Part shown: positions 1 through 8,008 of the stretch, piece after piece | How the letters are laid out: each line of letters opens with the position of its first letter | Position numbering within the stretch: position 1 is the first letter of the stretch | Source of the DNA: Microbacterium foliorum | GTDB lineage: Bacteria; Actinomycetota; Actinomycetes; Actinomycetales; Microbacteriaceae | Assembly (NCBI RefSeq): GCF_006385575.1 | Contig: NZ_CP041040.1 | Coordinates: forward strand, 2,852,001-2,916,000 | Direction of reading: 5' to 3' | Length of the DNA: 64,000 nucleotides | Program-made: the position numbers and the translations under genes | Notes under the pieces: model-generated | What the model saw: the letters and a program-made list of their open reading frames with translations, nothing else | Databases searched by the model: none | What the model was told of the DNA's origin: nothing

Positions 1-3000
1 CCGATCACCGCGAGCGTGATCCACCACGGCATCGACTCCACACCCCGACCGATCTGCACAGAGAACACGAACACGTTCTCGATCGGCAGCACGACCAGGC
101 CGAGCAGGAACGGGGCGGCGAGTCGGTCGCGAGAACCCACGAGGATGGCGATCAGTGCGAGCACCATCACGAGGATCGCACGCCAGGTCAGCGGGTCGGT
201 GAAGGTCGAGACGATCGACGCGATCATCATCGTGACGATGCCCGGCGCGAGCAGGGCCCACGACCCGGTCCAGCGACCCGGCCAACTGTCGATCGTGGGG
301 CGCGCGACAGCCCGCTCCGACGGCTGTCGGCGCAGGGCGATCACACCGGCGAGCAGGAGGAACGCCCCCAGCGGCAGCGAGAACCACTCGACGCGCAGAT
401 CCCGCGGGCTCCACGCCACGACAGCGGTCACGAAGGCGATCGCGAACAGGAACCACACCGGCGGCGCCGTCGTGTCTCGCCGTATCACCCGGTGTGCCGT
501 GACGACGGTCGCCACGAGGTAGCCGAGCATCAGCATCCACATCGGCCAGACCGAGAACCAATCGCGCTCGATCGCGGACCAGGTGCCGACTGCGAGGGCG
601 AGCGCGGCGGGGGCTCCGAGCCACCTCGTGGTGCGCAGCACCGAGCGATCGGCGGCTGCGCGTCTGATCCCGCGGCCGGCGAGCATCAGCGCCGCGGCGC
701 CCACGGCGCTGACGCCGAAACAGCAGAGGAAGAGTGCGAGACCGTGCACCGAGGGCAGGTCCCCGACCAGTCCGATGCGGATGCCCTGGAGCGGCCCGAC
801 GGTCGCCGCGAGTGCCGCTGCCACGAGGATCGGTATGCGCAGTGCACGCACGCGATGCAGGCGGGATCCCGCTCGCACCCGGACGAGCAGGATCTCCGGG
901 ATCAGCAGAACCCACGCCGCGGCGAGGAGCCCACCGACCCGCCACGCGACAGCGGGCTGACCGTCGTCGAGCCCTGCAACGGCGACGGTCGCCAGCAGCG
1001 GGGCGACGGCAAGGAGGAGCCCGGCGGAGAACAGCGCCGTCGAGCGGTGTCCGCGGAGCGTGAGGAGCAGCCCGACGAGTGCGGCGCCGAGAGTCGGCGG
1101 CAACAGGTACGCCTCGAGCACCTCGACGCCTGCGATGCCCCAGGTGCACCACAGCGCACCCGTGAAGGCGGCACTGGCCACCACCCACGCGTGACGGCGA
1201 GCGGCGAAGAGAGCGGCGGACACCGCTCCGACGCCGATGATCAACAGCACGAGCAGTGCCGTGCCGAGCCCGGCCGCGTCGCGCGCGAGTGCGAGCGCCG
1301 TCGCGATCGCCCCGGTGAGCAGCGCCGAGGCCTCGATCGCGAAGCGAGCGGCGTTCATCGTGCGGGCGGAATGCCCGCTGGCGGCGAGCACGTCCGTCAC
1401 GAGCGACGAGGAGGCGAGGGCGAGTGCGACCACGACTGCCACGATCGGCAGGACGATCGGGGATCCGCTCGAGGCCAGGAACTGCGCACCCAGGCACACG
1501 ATGACCACGGACAGCGTGGGTACGAGCATCCCGGCCGCCACCGTGCGGACCAGCGGCGTGAGCCCCGGCCGACGGGTGAGGAGCAACGTGATCGCCAGCA
1601 CGGACATCAGCCCTGTCGACAGCGCCGTCCAGCCGCTGCGCTCGATGACCACCTGCAGCACCCCGATGCCGAACGGCACAGCCGAGACGACCAGGATCGC
1701 CTGCCAGGAGCGGGCGCCGATCGCGGTCAGATACGTGGCTGCGATCGCGACCACCAGGCCAGCGGATGCGGTGAGGCACAGCTGTGCGATGCCGTCGACC
1801 CCGCTCTCTGCGAGAGCCGTCGCGACCAGGACCAGGCCGTAGGCGAAGCCGGCACCGACGTAGAGGAATCGCCAGCGCGCAGGACGCACCGCGGCGAGGG
1901 CGGCGACAGCGAGAAGCGTCGCCGCCCCCGCTGCCGGGACGATCGACGGCTCGCGCCAGGCCACCATCACGGCCGAGGCGAGAGCCAGATGACCGGCGAC
2001 GAGCAGGATCGGGCGGACGCTCTTGCCCGCCATCCGGCGCGGCATCCACCACAGCATGGCCGAGATCGCCAGGACCATGCCGATCAGCACGGCGACGGAG
2101 GCCTGCAGCACGAACAGCCCGCTGCACCCGAGCACGAGCATCGCGATGGCGGCGAAGGCGAGTGCGAGTCGCGAGGCAGACACGGCGAAGAACCGCGCGC
2201 CTTCGCGCTCTCGGGCGAGGAAGGCGTAGACGGCCAGGCCACCACCGACCGCGGCGAGTCCGATCGGGCCTCCCCAGCCCGCGATGCCCTCCCCGGTCAG
2301 GCCGGGCCCCTGTCGGAGGAAGGCGATCACGGTCGTCCCGCCGGTCAGTCCGGCGAGCATCAGCAGCACGGCCGACGGCACGGCGAGCACGGTCAACGCA
2401 CCCGCGACCGTGTATGCGCGCGGCACACGAGACGGCAGCGGCACCAGCACGCCCACCAGCACCAGCGCGACGGATGCCACGGCGGGGGCGATCGCGAAGT
2501 GCCACGACATGTCGAGCTCGCGGATGCCGGGAACGCCGTAGACGGCGAGCACCAGCGCCGTAGATCCTGTCGCGCCGGCGGCGTACGACCACAGGGGCCT
2601 GAGCATCCGCCGTGCAGCGATCACGGCGTGCACGGCGATGAGGAGCAGCAGTCCGCTCGCCGTCGGCAGCGTCGTCGTCATGTCGCCGTCGATGCGCACC
2701 AGCAGCAGGAGGGCGCTCACGACGGCGATCAGCTGCACCGCGACGAGGGTGGTGCGCTCGACCACGGGCAGTCTGAGCCACTCGACGATCACCGCACCCG
2801 CGAACGCGACACCGATCGCGCCGACGGCGCCGGAGAGTGCCGTGCCACCGGCGGCACCGAGCATCGCCGGGGCCACCGACAGCGCCACCACTGCGACCCA
2901 CTGCCAGATCCGGATGCCGAAACGTCTGCCGGCGCCGAGCACCACGAGCGCGGCGATGGCAGTCGCGACCGCCGCGGTGCCCCAGGGCTCTATCTGCGGC

Positions 3001-3635
3001 GCCGCGAGCTGGGCGACCGCGTGCACGTCGAGGCCCGCGAACACCAGACCGAGGCCGCCGACCGCTTCGGCGGAGAAGCGCAGACCTCGGCGGGACAGCA
3101 GCCAGGCTCCGCCGAGGAACAGCAGCGTGATCAGCCCGACGATCACGCTGCGCAGGGCACGGTCGGCGAGGTCGGGGTTGAAATAGGTGAAGACGATCGC
3201 TGCGACGGCGAAGAGCCCTGCCCCGGCCGTGGCCAGCACCGATTGCAGCGTCGCGCTGCTCTGCGGGGATGTCGCGGCGCTCCTCGCACCCGTTACCGGT
3301 GGCGGCGTCGACGGCCCGGCCACTGCCCCCGGAGACGGCGCGTCCTGCACGGGGACGGGGACGGACACCGCTGTGGTCGCGACTGCCGTGTGAACGGTCG
3401 GGACGCGGAGGAGAGTCTCATCGCGAGCGCGGATCGCGACGGCAGCAGCGAGCGACGCTTTCCAGATCTCGATGCCCACAGGGCCGCGAAGGTCGGAACC
3501 GCATCGCGCGCAGCATCCGCCCTCCAGCGCCCTCTGGCACACCGGACAGGTCCCCCCGTCGAGCAGATGCCGCGCGACGGCTTCACCCCAGGTGATCGAC
3601 GACGCATCTGCGCTCGGGGTCGATGTTGTGGTCAT
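1..3635 (-). CDS. Giant multi-pass membrane protein with N-terminal zinc ribbon (SCO7613-like), 3' end outside window
   Basis: The minus strand is open from an ATG at 3635 to the window edge, about 1,211 codons without a stop. The N-terminus carries a zinc-ribbon pattern (CPVC near residues 30-33, then CCARC near 41-45). A Ser/Thr/Pro-rich linker follows, and then alternating hydrophobic stretches and short loops that read as well over 20 membrane segments. This resembles the very large actinobacterial membrane proteins called SCO7613 C-terminal domain proteins; the name is from memory and the function is unknown. A GAGGAG ribosome site lies just upstream, and the start overlaps the stop of the small regulator (TGATG), so it is translationally coupled as third gene of a DUF2975-regulator operon. 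A long opposite-strand ORF here is only its Arg/Gly/Asp/His-rich shadow. Confidence 0.8.
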   Translation of the reverse strand, partial: MTTTSTPSADASSITWGEAVARHLLDGGTCPVCQRALEGGCCARCGSDLRGPVGIEIWKASLAAAVAIRARDETLLRVPTVHTAVATTAVSVPVPVQDAPSPGAVAGPSTPPPVTGARSAATSPQSSATLQSVLATAGAGLFAVAAIVFTYFNPDLADRALRSVIVGLITLLFLGGAWLLSRRGLRFSAEAVGGLGLVFAGLDVHAVAQLAAPQIEPWGTAAVATAIAALVVLGAGRRFGIRIWQWVAVVALSVAPAMLGAAGGTALSGAVGAIGVAFAGAVIVEWLRLPVVERTTLVAVQLIAVVSALLLLVRIDGDMTTTLPTASGLLLLIAVHAVIAARRMLRPLWSYAAGATGSTALVLAVYGVPGIRELDMSWHFAIAPAVASVALVLVGVLVPLPSRVPRAYTVAGALTVLAVPSAVLLMLAGLTGGTTVIAFLRQGPGLTGEGIAGWGGPIGLAAVGGGLAVYAFLAREREGARFFAVSASRLALAFAAIAMLVLGCSGLFVLQASVAVLIGMVLAISAMLWWMPRRMAGKSVRPILLVAGHLALASAVMVAWREPSIVPAAGAATLLAVAALAAVRPARWRFLYVGAGFAYGLVLVATALAESGVDGIAQLCLTASAGLVVAIAATYLTAIGARSWQAILVVSAVPFGIGVLQVVIERSGWTALSTGLMSVLAITLLLTRRPGLTPLVRTVAAGMLVPTLSVVIVCLGAQFLASSGSPIVLPIVAVVVALALASSSLVTDVLAASGHSARTMNAARFAIEASALLTGAIATALALARDAAGLGTALLVLLIIGVGAVSAALFAARRHAWVVASAAFTGALWCTWGIAGVEVLEAYLLPPTLGAALVGLLLTLRGHRSTALFSAGLLLAVAPLLATVAVAGLDDGQPAVAWRVGGLLAAAWVLLIPEILLVRVRAGSRLHRVRALRIPILVAAALAATVGPLQGIRIGLVGDLPSVHGLALFLCCFGVSAVGAAALMLAGRGIRRAAADRSVLRTTRWLGAPAALALAVGTWSAIERDWFSVWPMWMLMLGYLVATVVTAHRVIRRDTTAPPVWFLFAIAFVTAVVAWSPRDLRVEWFSLPLGAFLLLAGVIALRRQPSERAVARPTIDSWPGRWTGSWALLAPGIVTMMIASIVSTFTDPLTWRAILVMVLALIAILVGSRDRLAAPFLLGLVVLPIENVFVFSVQIGRGVESMPWWITLAVI

Positions 3636-3853
3636 CACTGCTCCTCGGAATCGGGAACCCAGCGCAGGATGTCTCCCGGTTGGCATTCGAGCACGCGGCA
3701 GATCGCCTCAAGGGTGGTGAAACGCACCGCCTTGGCTCGACCGTTCTTGAGCACGGCGACATTGGCCGGGGTGATGCCGATCGCGTCGGCGAAGTCCTGC
3801 ACGCTCATCTTCTTGATCGCGAGCTGGACGTCGAGGTCGATGACGATCGGCAT
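3635..3853 (-). CDS. Small Cro/CI (XRE)-type transcriptional regulator, YozG-like
   Basis: A 72-residue protein that is almost only a helix-turn-helix: the segment QDFADAIGITPANVAVLKNG gives helices 2 and 3, and the C-terminus ends LECQPGDILRW, the usual tail of the short YozG/HTH_26 class. Such proteins bind DNA as dimers and are commonly encoded beside DUF2975 membrane proteins. That is the case here: its ATG overlaps the TGA of the DUF2975 gene and its own TGA overlaps the ATG of the giant membrane protein. The most likely role is autoregulation of this three-gene operon through the TATCG-N5-CGATA site at 4359-4373, which is inference. The start MPIVID is fixed by the ATGA overlap; a longer in-frame upstream reading would run through the DUF2975 gene. 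Confidence 0.88.
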   Translation of the reverse strand: MPIVIDLDVQLAIKKMSVQDFADAIGITPANVAVLKNGRAKAVRFTTLEAICRVLECQPGDILRWVPDSEEQ

Positions 3854-4329
3854 CAGACGACCTCCGACATGTCCTGCTCGAGCTCGAGAGCCTTGCGCAG
3901 CAGACCTCGCAGCACGACCACGAGCAGCGCGAGCGCCGCGCTGACCACGATGCCCAGCACCGCGAGCAGCGACAGAGACAGCGACACCGAACGACTGGCG
4001 ACGATCACCAGGTACGACGCGAGGATCACCGCCCCGGCCACGATGAGAGCGCCGAGGATGATGTCGACGTATCGGAATGCCTCGACGCGGAAGATCCGAT
4101 CGTCCTGCACGAGTGAGAGCAGGAACCAGATGCACACCAGCGTCACCTGGATCAGGGCGAGGAAGAGCACGGCGCCGATGATGCCGGGAACCTCGAGCCA
4201 GGCGACGTCGGGATTGCGGACGGCCGTGATGCGGGCCACCTCGGGGATGACCAGGGTCTGGCTCGCCAGCAGGAGTGCGAGCAGAACGATGATCAGCGCC
4301 TTGAGAACGCGAGTGACACGAGGATGCAT
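3853..4329 (-). CDS. DUF2975 family membrane protein
   Basis: A 158-residue protein with four predicted membrane helices: VLKALIIVLLALLLASQTLV near the N-terminus, a second around IIGAVLFLALIQVTLVCIWFL, a third around IILGALIVAGAVILASYLVI, and a fourth around LLAVLGIVVSAALALLVVVL. The length and four-helix layout fit DUF2975, a family found with YozG-like regulators; its biochemical role is unknown. The start is MHPRVTRV at 4329; an upstream ATG would place the start inside the operator region. It is the first gene of the operon and its TGA overlaps the ATG of the regulator. Confidence 0.82.
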   Translation of the reverse strand: MHPRVTRVLKALIIVLLALLLASQTLVIPEVARITAVRNPDVAWLEVPGIIGAVLFLALIQVTLVCIWFLLSLVQDDRIFRVEAFRYVDIILGALIVAGAVILASYLVIVASRSVSLSLSLLAVLGIVVSAALALLVVVLRGLLRKALELEQDMSEVV

Positions 4330-4358
4330 GGTTGCCCTATCGATCGCCAATGGGTATC

Positions 4359-4373
4359 TATCGAAAAACGATA
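4359..4373. promoter_or_regulatory. Perfect inverted repeat TATCG-N5-CGATA, probable operator of the DUF2975/HTH operon
   Basis: TATCGAAAAACGATA lies 30 bases upstream of the DUF2975 start in an unusually AT-rich patch. A second TATCG half-site occurs at 4339-4343. The dyad is the right size for a small XRE dimer. That the regulator encoded at 3635-3853 binds it is inference from position. Confidence 0.5.
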
Positions 4374-4478
4374 TCCAGCGCGCACGGGTGAACACCAGCG
4401 GCGCTCGCAGCTCTCAGCGGATCCGCAGGCAGAGCGGTGGTCGCGCTCGTGCGTGCGCAGCGGGTTGGCCCGCCACGG

Positions 4479-5126
4479 CTACGACTGGTCGGCGTCGAAC
4501 GGGGAATCGAGCGAGTCGGTGAGCTCGGCCAGCAGAGCCTCGATCTGCGGTTCGACGTGCTGCGAGATCGCTGCCTGGATGTAGATGCGGTGGCGCAGCA
4601 GGATGCCGCAGATCTCGCGGCCGACCATGTTGGCGTACTCGTCGGCGAGGGCGACCTCCTGCCGCAGCGCGACCTTGGCCTCATCGCTCAGCGGGGGCAG
4701 GGGCGGCAGGTCGGCGACGGCCTCATCGGCCATGCCGGCGATCGTGAAGAGGAACGGTGCGCCCGGAATCGGCTCGGGGTCCAGCGGCAGCCCGTCGAAC
4801 TCGGGATCCAGACCGTCGGCCGGGCGATAGCTGCGCGCCCGGTTGCGTGCGGCCTGCTGGTCGAGTTCACGCTGCAGCATCGGCAGGTTCCTGGCGGTGT
4901 ACTCGGCCACGGCGTGATCGACGATCGTCTTGATGCGCGTCGAGAGTCCGTGCTGCACGCCGTGCGGTGTGTTCGAGCCGATACCCGCCGCAGACAGGAT
5001 CGGCGACCCCAGGCAGCGTCGACAGGGCGCGACACGACCACGATGGGTCGCCGGCTCCCAGCGCGGCACCCAGCGCAACCAGGCCTCGACGGCCTGGTCG
5101 ACCTGCGTCTCCAACGAGCGCTCCAC
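4479..5126 (-). CDS. Conserved hypothetical protein with a CRRC motif
   Basis: A 215-residue soluble protein with a short Arg/Trp-rich N-terminal part containing CRRC (about residues 35-38), a central variable stretch rich in Asp, Pro and Glu, and a helical C-terminal half (SDEAKVALRQEVALADEYAN and on) with no membrane segment. I do not recognise a functional domain. The GTG start is supported by a TACGCT -10 hexamer exactly six bases upstream (5133-5138), which would give a leaderless mRNA. The longer ORF upstream of it has shadow-like composition and was not used. It is a monocistronic unit, transcribed in the same direction as the flanking genes. Confidence 0.65.
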   Translation of the reverse strand: MERSLETQVDQAVEAWLRWVPRWEPATHRGRVAPCRRCLGSPILSAAGIGSNTPHGVQHGLSTRIKTIVDHAVAEYTARNLPMLQRELDQQAARNRARSYRPADGLDPEFDGLPLDPEPIPGAPFLFTIAGMADEAVADLPPLPPLSDEAKVALRQEVALADEYANMVGREICGILLRHRIYIQAAISQHVEPQIEALLAELTDSLDSPFDADQS

Positions 5127-5185
5127 ACCTAGAGCGTACGGCGCGGGCGCCGCCCACGCGGAGATTTCCGCGTCACGGCGGGGCG

Positions 5186-5677
5186 TCACTCGTCTTCTTC
5201 GCGCTCCCAGGGCCACTGCGGATGCTGAGCGCGCGTGCGCCGGAGAGCGATGCCGCCCCAGGCCGCGATCACGGCGGCGGCGAGGAGCACCACGCTCGCT
5301 CCCCCGCGCACGAGATCGCCCGCGACGACCGTCGCGACGATGACGTCGCCGCGTACGGCGGCGACCGCGATCCACACGACGACCAGGTGCGCGAGCGCCG
5401 TGGCCAGCGCGACCGCCGGTGCCGACAGGAACGACGGCTGCGTCCGCTTCAGCGACGACCGGAGCGACAGCGCGAATGTCACCACGGCGGCCAGCATCCC
5501 GATCGCACCGGGCAGCGGACCGAGACCTCGGACGGCGATGATGTCGGTGTCGGTCACGATGCTCACCGCACCGAGACCGAACACTGCGAGAGCGAAGAAG
5601 CTGATCGTGGCGAGCACCAGCGCCAGGATGACCGAAACCCCCGCGGACTCGGGTCCACGGGGGTTCGGCGATGACAT
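5186..5677 (-). CDS. Conserved four-helix membrane protein (possibly DUF6121)
   Basis: A 163-residue protein starting MSSPNPRG with four hydrophobic segments of about 20 residues: ILALVLATISFFALAVFGLG, a second around GAIGMLAAVVTFALSL, a third around ALATALAHLVVVWIAVAAV, and a fourth around GGASVVLLAAAVIAAWGGIAL. It ends in a charged cytoplasmic tail (WEREEDE). It lies 8 bases downstream of the gene at 5686-6726 and is probably cotranscribed with it. The family assignment is a guess from length and lineage; no function is evident. Confidence 0.75.
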   Translation of the reverse strand: MSSPNPRGPESAGVSVILALVLATISFFALAVFGLGAVSIVTDTDIIAVRGLGPLPGAIGMLAAVVTFALSLRSSLKRTQPSFLSAPAVALATALAHLVVVWIAVAAVRGDVIVATVVAGDLVRGGASVVLLAAAVIAAWGGIALRRTRAQHPQWPWEREEDE

Positions 5678-5685
5678 GTTCGTGA

Positions 5686-6726
5686 CTACCTCGCGAGCGT
5701 CGGGCCGGCTTCGAGCGTGCGCTCGTACTCGCGCTGCGCCTCGGCGTTGAGCTCGGTCTTGCGCGCGCCGCTGCGGGCGACCCAGGCTCCGAACCAGATG
5801 GTCAGCTCGCGGGCGAAGACGAACGCCGCGATGGCGAGCGGGTGGAAGAGCTGCGCGCCGATGAGCTCGCTGCCTTCGCGAGCGGTCAGCAGCCAGAACG
5901 GCGCCTCGAAGAGCGCACCGAGGATGTGCGCACCGTAGGCGACGAGACCGACGATGATGCCGAAGACCACCCAGAGTCCCCAGCGTCCGCGGTTGATGAA
6001 GGCGCCGAGCAGCCAGAAGCCGAGGAAGAACCCGACGACCGGAACCCAGTAGCCCCAGGTCATCAGCGGAGCGAGGGCCGATTCGCCGATGTTCTCGCCC
6101 GTGATGTCGCCCGCGACGGCGCGGAGGCCGAGCGTCGCACCCAGGTAGAGGATCGCGAAGGCGATGGTCGCGAGCAGACCGATCGCGCCCGCGGTGCCGC
6201 GGTTGCCGCGTTCGCGGGGCGGCTCGGGAGCCTGGACGAAGATCGGCTGCTGCTGGATCGGAACGACGACGGGCTCGGCGACTGCCGGCTCCGAGGGGAC
6301 GATCCGGGTCTCAGCCTGGTCGGCCGACGAGTACGCGGCCCCGGCCAGTGCGGACTGCTCGTGCGCGGCCGGCGGCGTGTATGCGGCGGTCGCGTCAGCA
6401 TCCGTGTTCCACGACTTCGTCGCGTCGGCATCCGTGTTCCACGACTTCGTCGTGTCGTCTGCGTCGTCGAGATACTTCGGGTCGTTGAGCTCCGGCGTCG
6501 CGAAGGTGCCGGGGTGGTCGTTCTCGGCAGCCTCGAACGCGGCGACATCGGGATCGACGGCGGGCTGGGTCGGAGCGGGAGCCGACGTCTCGTGCGTGGG
6601 GTCCGCGGGCGCGCGATGCACGCCTGCACTCGCTGCAGCGGCGTCGTCGAGTCCAGCGTTCGCGCTGTCGACGACGTCGTTGACGTCTTTCGGCCGCTCG
6701 GGCTGGGGAACCTCGGGGTCACTCAT
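5686..6726 (-). CDS. Membrane protein with long disordered acidic N-terminal region
   Basis: A 346-residue protein. Residues 1 to about 165 are rich in Asp, Ala, Pro, Thr and Glu with no predicted fold, and contain a tandem TKSWNTDADA repeat encoded by a 30-bp duplication (6391-6450). Four to five membrane helices follow (TAGAIGLLATIAFAILYLGA, then WGYWVPVVGFFLGFWLLGAF, then LWVVFGIIVGLVAYGAHILG, then one around PLAIAAFVFARELTIWFG), and the protein ends in a charged tail. The start MSDPEVPQ was chosen over an ATG five codons upstream because of its spacing and the conventional N-terminus. The function is unknown; the layout suggests an envelope protein whose N-terminal tail lies in the cytoplasm. 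Confidence 0.78.
   Translation of the reverse strand: MSDPEVPQPERPKDVNDVVDSANAGLDDAAAASAGVHRAPADPTHETSAPAPTQPAVDPDVAAFEAAENDHPGTFATPELNDPKYLDDADDTTKSWNTDADATKSWNTDADATAAYTPPAAHEQSALAGAAYSSADQAETRIVPSEPAVAEPVVVPIQQQPIFVQAPEPPRERGNRGTAGAIGLLATIAFAILYLGATLGLRAVAGDITGENIGESALAPLMTWGYWVPVVGFFLGFWLLGAFINRGRWGLWVVFGIIVGLVAYGAHILGALFEAPFWLLTAREGSELIGAQLFHPLAIAAFVFARELTIWFGAWVARSGARKTELNAEAQREYERTLEAGPTLAR
6391..6450. repeat. 30-bp tandem duplication inside a coding region
   Basis: Bases 6391-6420 and 6421-6450 are identical except for one base. The repeat is in frame and doubles a ten-residue unit (TKSWNTDADA) in the disordered region of the membrane protein at 5686-6726. Confidence 0.9.
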
Positions 6727-6858
6727 GGGTGCGCCTCTCATCGGATGTGTGCTCTGCGAGATTACCGCCGCCCGACCGCGCCCCGACGGAGGCGTGCCGA
6801 CGTGTCGCCGAGCCCGTGATCACGCGTCTCGCCCACCGGCCCCGACGAGACGTCACCG

Positions 6859-7011
6859 CTAGCGAAGAGTGGAGCGGAGGACGTCGCCGACGAACGAGGC
6901 GACGACCGGCACGATCGGCATCGAGAACCAGATCAGGGCGCCCACCACTCCGATGCACAGCACTGCGGCGATCCAGCTGATCACCGCGTTCCGCCCCGCG
7001 ACACGTGTCAT
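6859..7011 (-). CDS. Small 50-residue membrane protein
   Basis: A short ORF, MTRVAGRNAV onward, with a single hydrophobic core of about 28 residues (VISWIAAVLCIGVVGALIWF and following), a positively charged N-terminus and the end SFVGDVLRSTLR followed by TAG. A TAGCGT -10 hexamer lies at 7018-7023 and the ATG follows after exactly six bases, the same arrangement as at many other first genes in this window. That argues that it is a real leaderless gene. No function is assigned; small one-helix proteins of this type often modulate a larger membrane partner. It lies just downstream of the maltose importer genes but has its own promoter. Confidence 0.6.
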   Translation of the reverse strand: MTRVAGRNAVISWIAAVLCIGVVGALIWFSMPIVPVVASFVGDVLRSTLR

Positions 7012-7083
7012 GCCATCACGCTACGACCGCCGCTGCCGCGGCCGGCATCGCAACGCCGGGATCGATGCGACGAGGACCGTGGA

Positions 7084-8007
7084 TCAGCCCTTGGTCGCGC
7101 CGGCCGTCAACCCTCCGACGATGTAACGCTGCAGGAACAGGAACAGGATCATCACCGGGATGGCGGCCATGACGGCGCCGGCCGAGAACGCCGACCAGTC
7201 CGCGTAGCGCGGGTTCGCGACGAGCTTCGTCAGACCGACCACCAGCGTCTGCTGGTCGACGTCGACGAGCATGACGCTCGCGATCACGTACTCGTTGACC
7301 GTGCCGATGAACGACAGCAGCGCGACCACCGCGAGGATCGGTGCGACCAGCGGCAGGATCATCGTGAAGAAGATGCGTGCGTGCCCGGCTCCGTCGATGC
7401 GGGCGGCCTCGTCGAGCTCCATCGGGAGCGTGTTGAAGAAGCCGTACATCAGGTAGGTGTTCACGCCGAGCGCGCCGCCGAGGTAGACGAGGATCAGGCC
7501 CGTGTGCGTGTTCAGGCCGATCGCGGGGAACCAGTCCCCCAGCGTCGACATCAGCAGGAAGATCGCCACCACCGCGAGAAGCTGCGGGAACATCTGCACG
7601 ACCACGATCGTGACGAGGCCGATACGACGACCGGCGAAGCGCATGCGCGAGAAGGCATATGCGGCGAGGGCGCCGATGAAGACGGTCACCGCACCGGTGA
7701 CCACGGCGATGACGAGCGTGTTGAGGAACCACAGACCGTAGGGGTTCTGCGGATCGCTGAGGATGCGCACGTAGCTGTCGAAGCCGAACGCCGAGAACAG
7801 CTGGTTCGAGCCGGTCAGCGTGCCCTTCGGGTTGAGTGACGCCGAGACGACGTACAGCAGCGGGAAGAGCGCGAAGGCGCTCACCACGATGGCGACCACA
7901 TGGCGCCATCCGGTGTCTGCGAACCACGCGCCGAAGTTGCGGCGACGGGGCGCGAGCTTCTGCGCGACGGCGACGGGGCGGGCGGTGCCGGTGTCCGTGA
8001 TGCTCAT
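7084..8007 (-). CDS. malG: Maltose/maltodextrin ABC transporter permease MalG
   Basis: A 307-residue inner-membrane permease of a carbohydrate ABC importer. After a short cytoplasmic N-terminus there are six membrane segments, and the cytoplasmic coupling motif reads EAARIDGAGHARIFFTMILP (around residues 200-219), the EAA loop that docks on the shared ATPase. The order is MalE-MalF-MalG with one base between the malF stop and the malG start. No ATPase gene is present; actinobacterial sugar importers commonly use a shared MsiK/UgpC-type ATPase encoded elsewhere. The closest functional guess is maltose, maltodextrin or a similar alpha-glucoside; the exact sugar cannot be read from sequence. Expression is probably driven from the malE promoter. 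Confidence 0.9.
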   Translation of the reverse strand: MSITDTGTARPVAVAQKLAPRRRNFGAWFADTGWRHVVAIVVSAFALFPLLYVVSASLNPKGTLTGSNQLFSAFGFDSYVRILSDPQNPYGLWFLNTLVIAVVTGAVTVFIGALAAYAFSRMRFAGRRIGLVTIVVVQMFPQLLAVVAIFLLMSTLGDWFPAIGLNTHTGLILVYLGGALGVNTYLMYGFFNTLPMELDEAARIDGAGHARIFFTMILPLVAPILAVVALLSFIGTVNEYVIASVMLVDVDQQTLVVGLTKLVANPRYADWSAFSAGAVMAAIPVMILFLFLQRYIVGGLTAGATKG

Positions 8008-8008
8008 G

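Noticed and set aside
492..3944. Plus-strand ORF of 1,150 codons
   Set aside because: It is the antisense of the membrane protein on the minus strand. Its translation is dominated by Arg, Gly, Asp, Glu, His and Gln without any domain, typical of a shadow frame in high-GC DNA.
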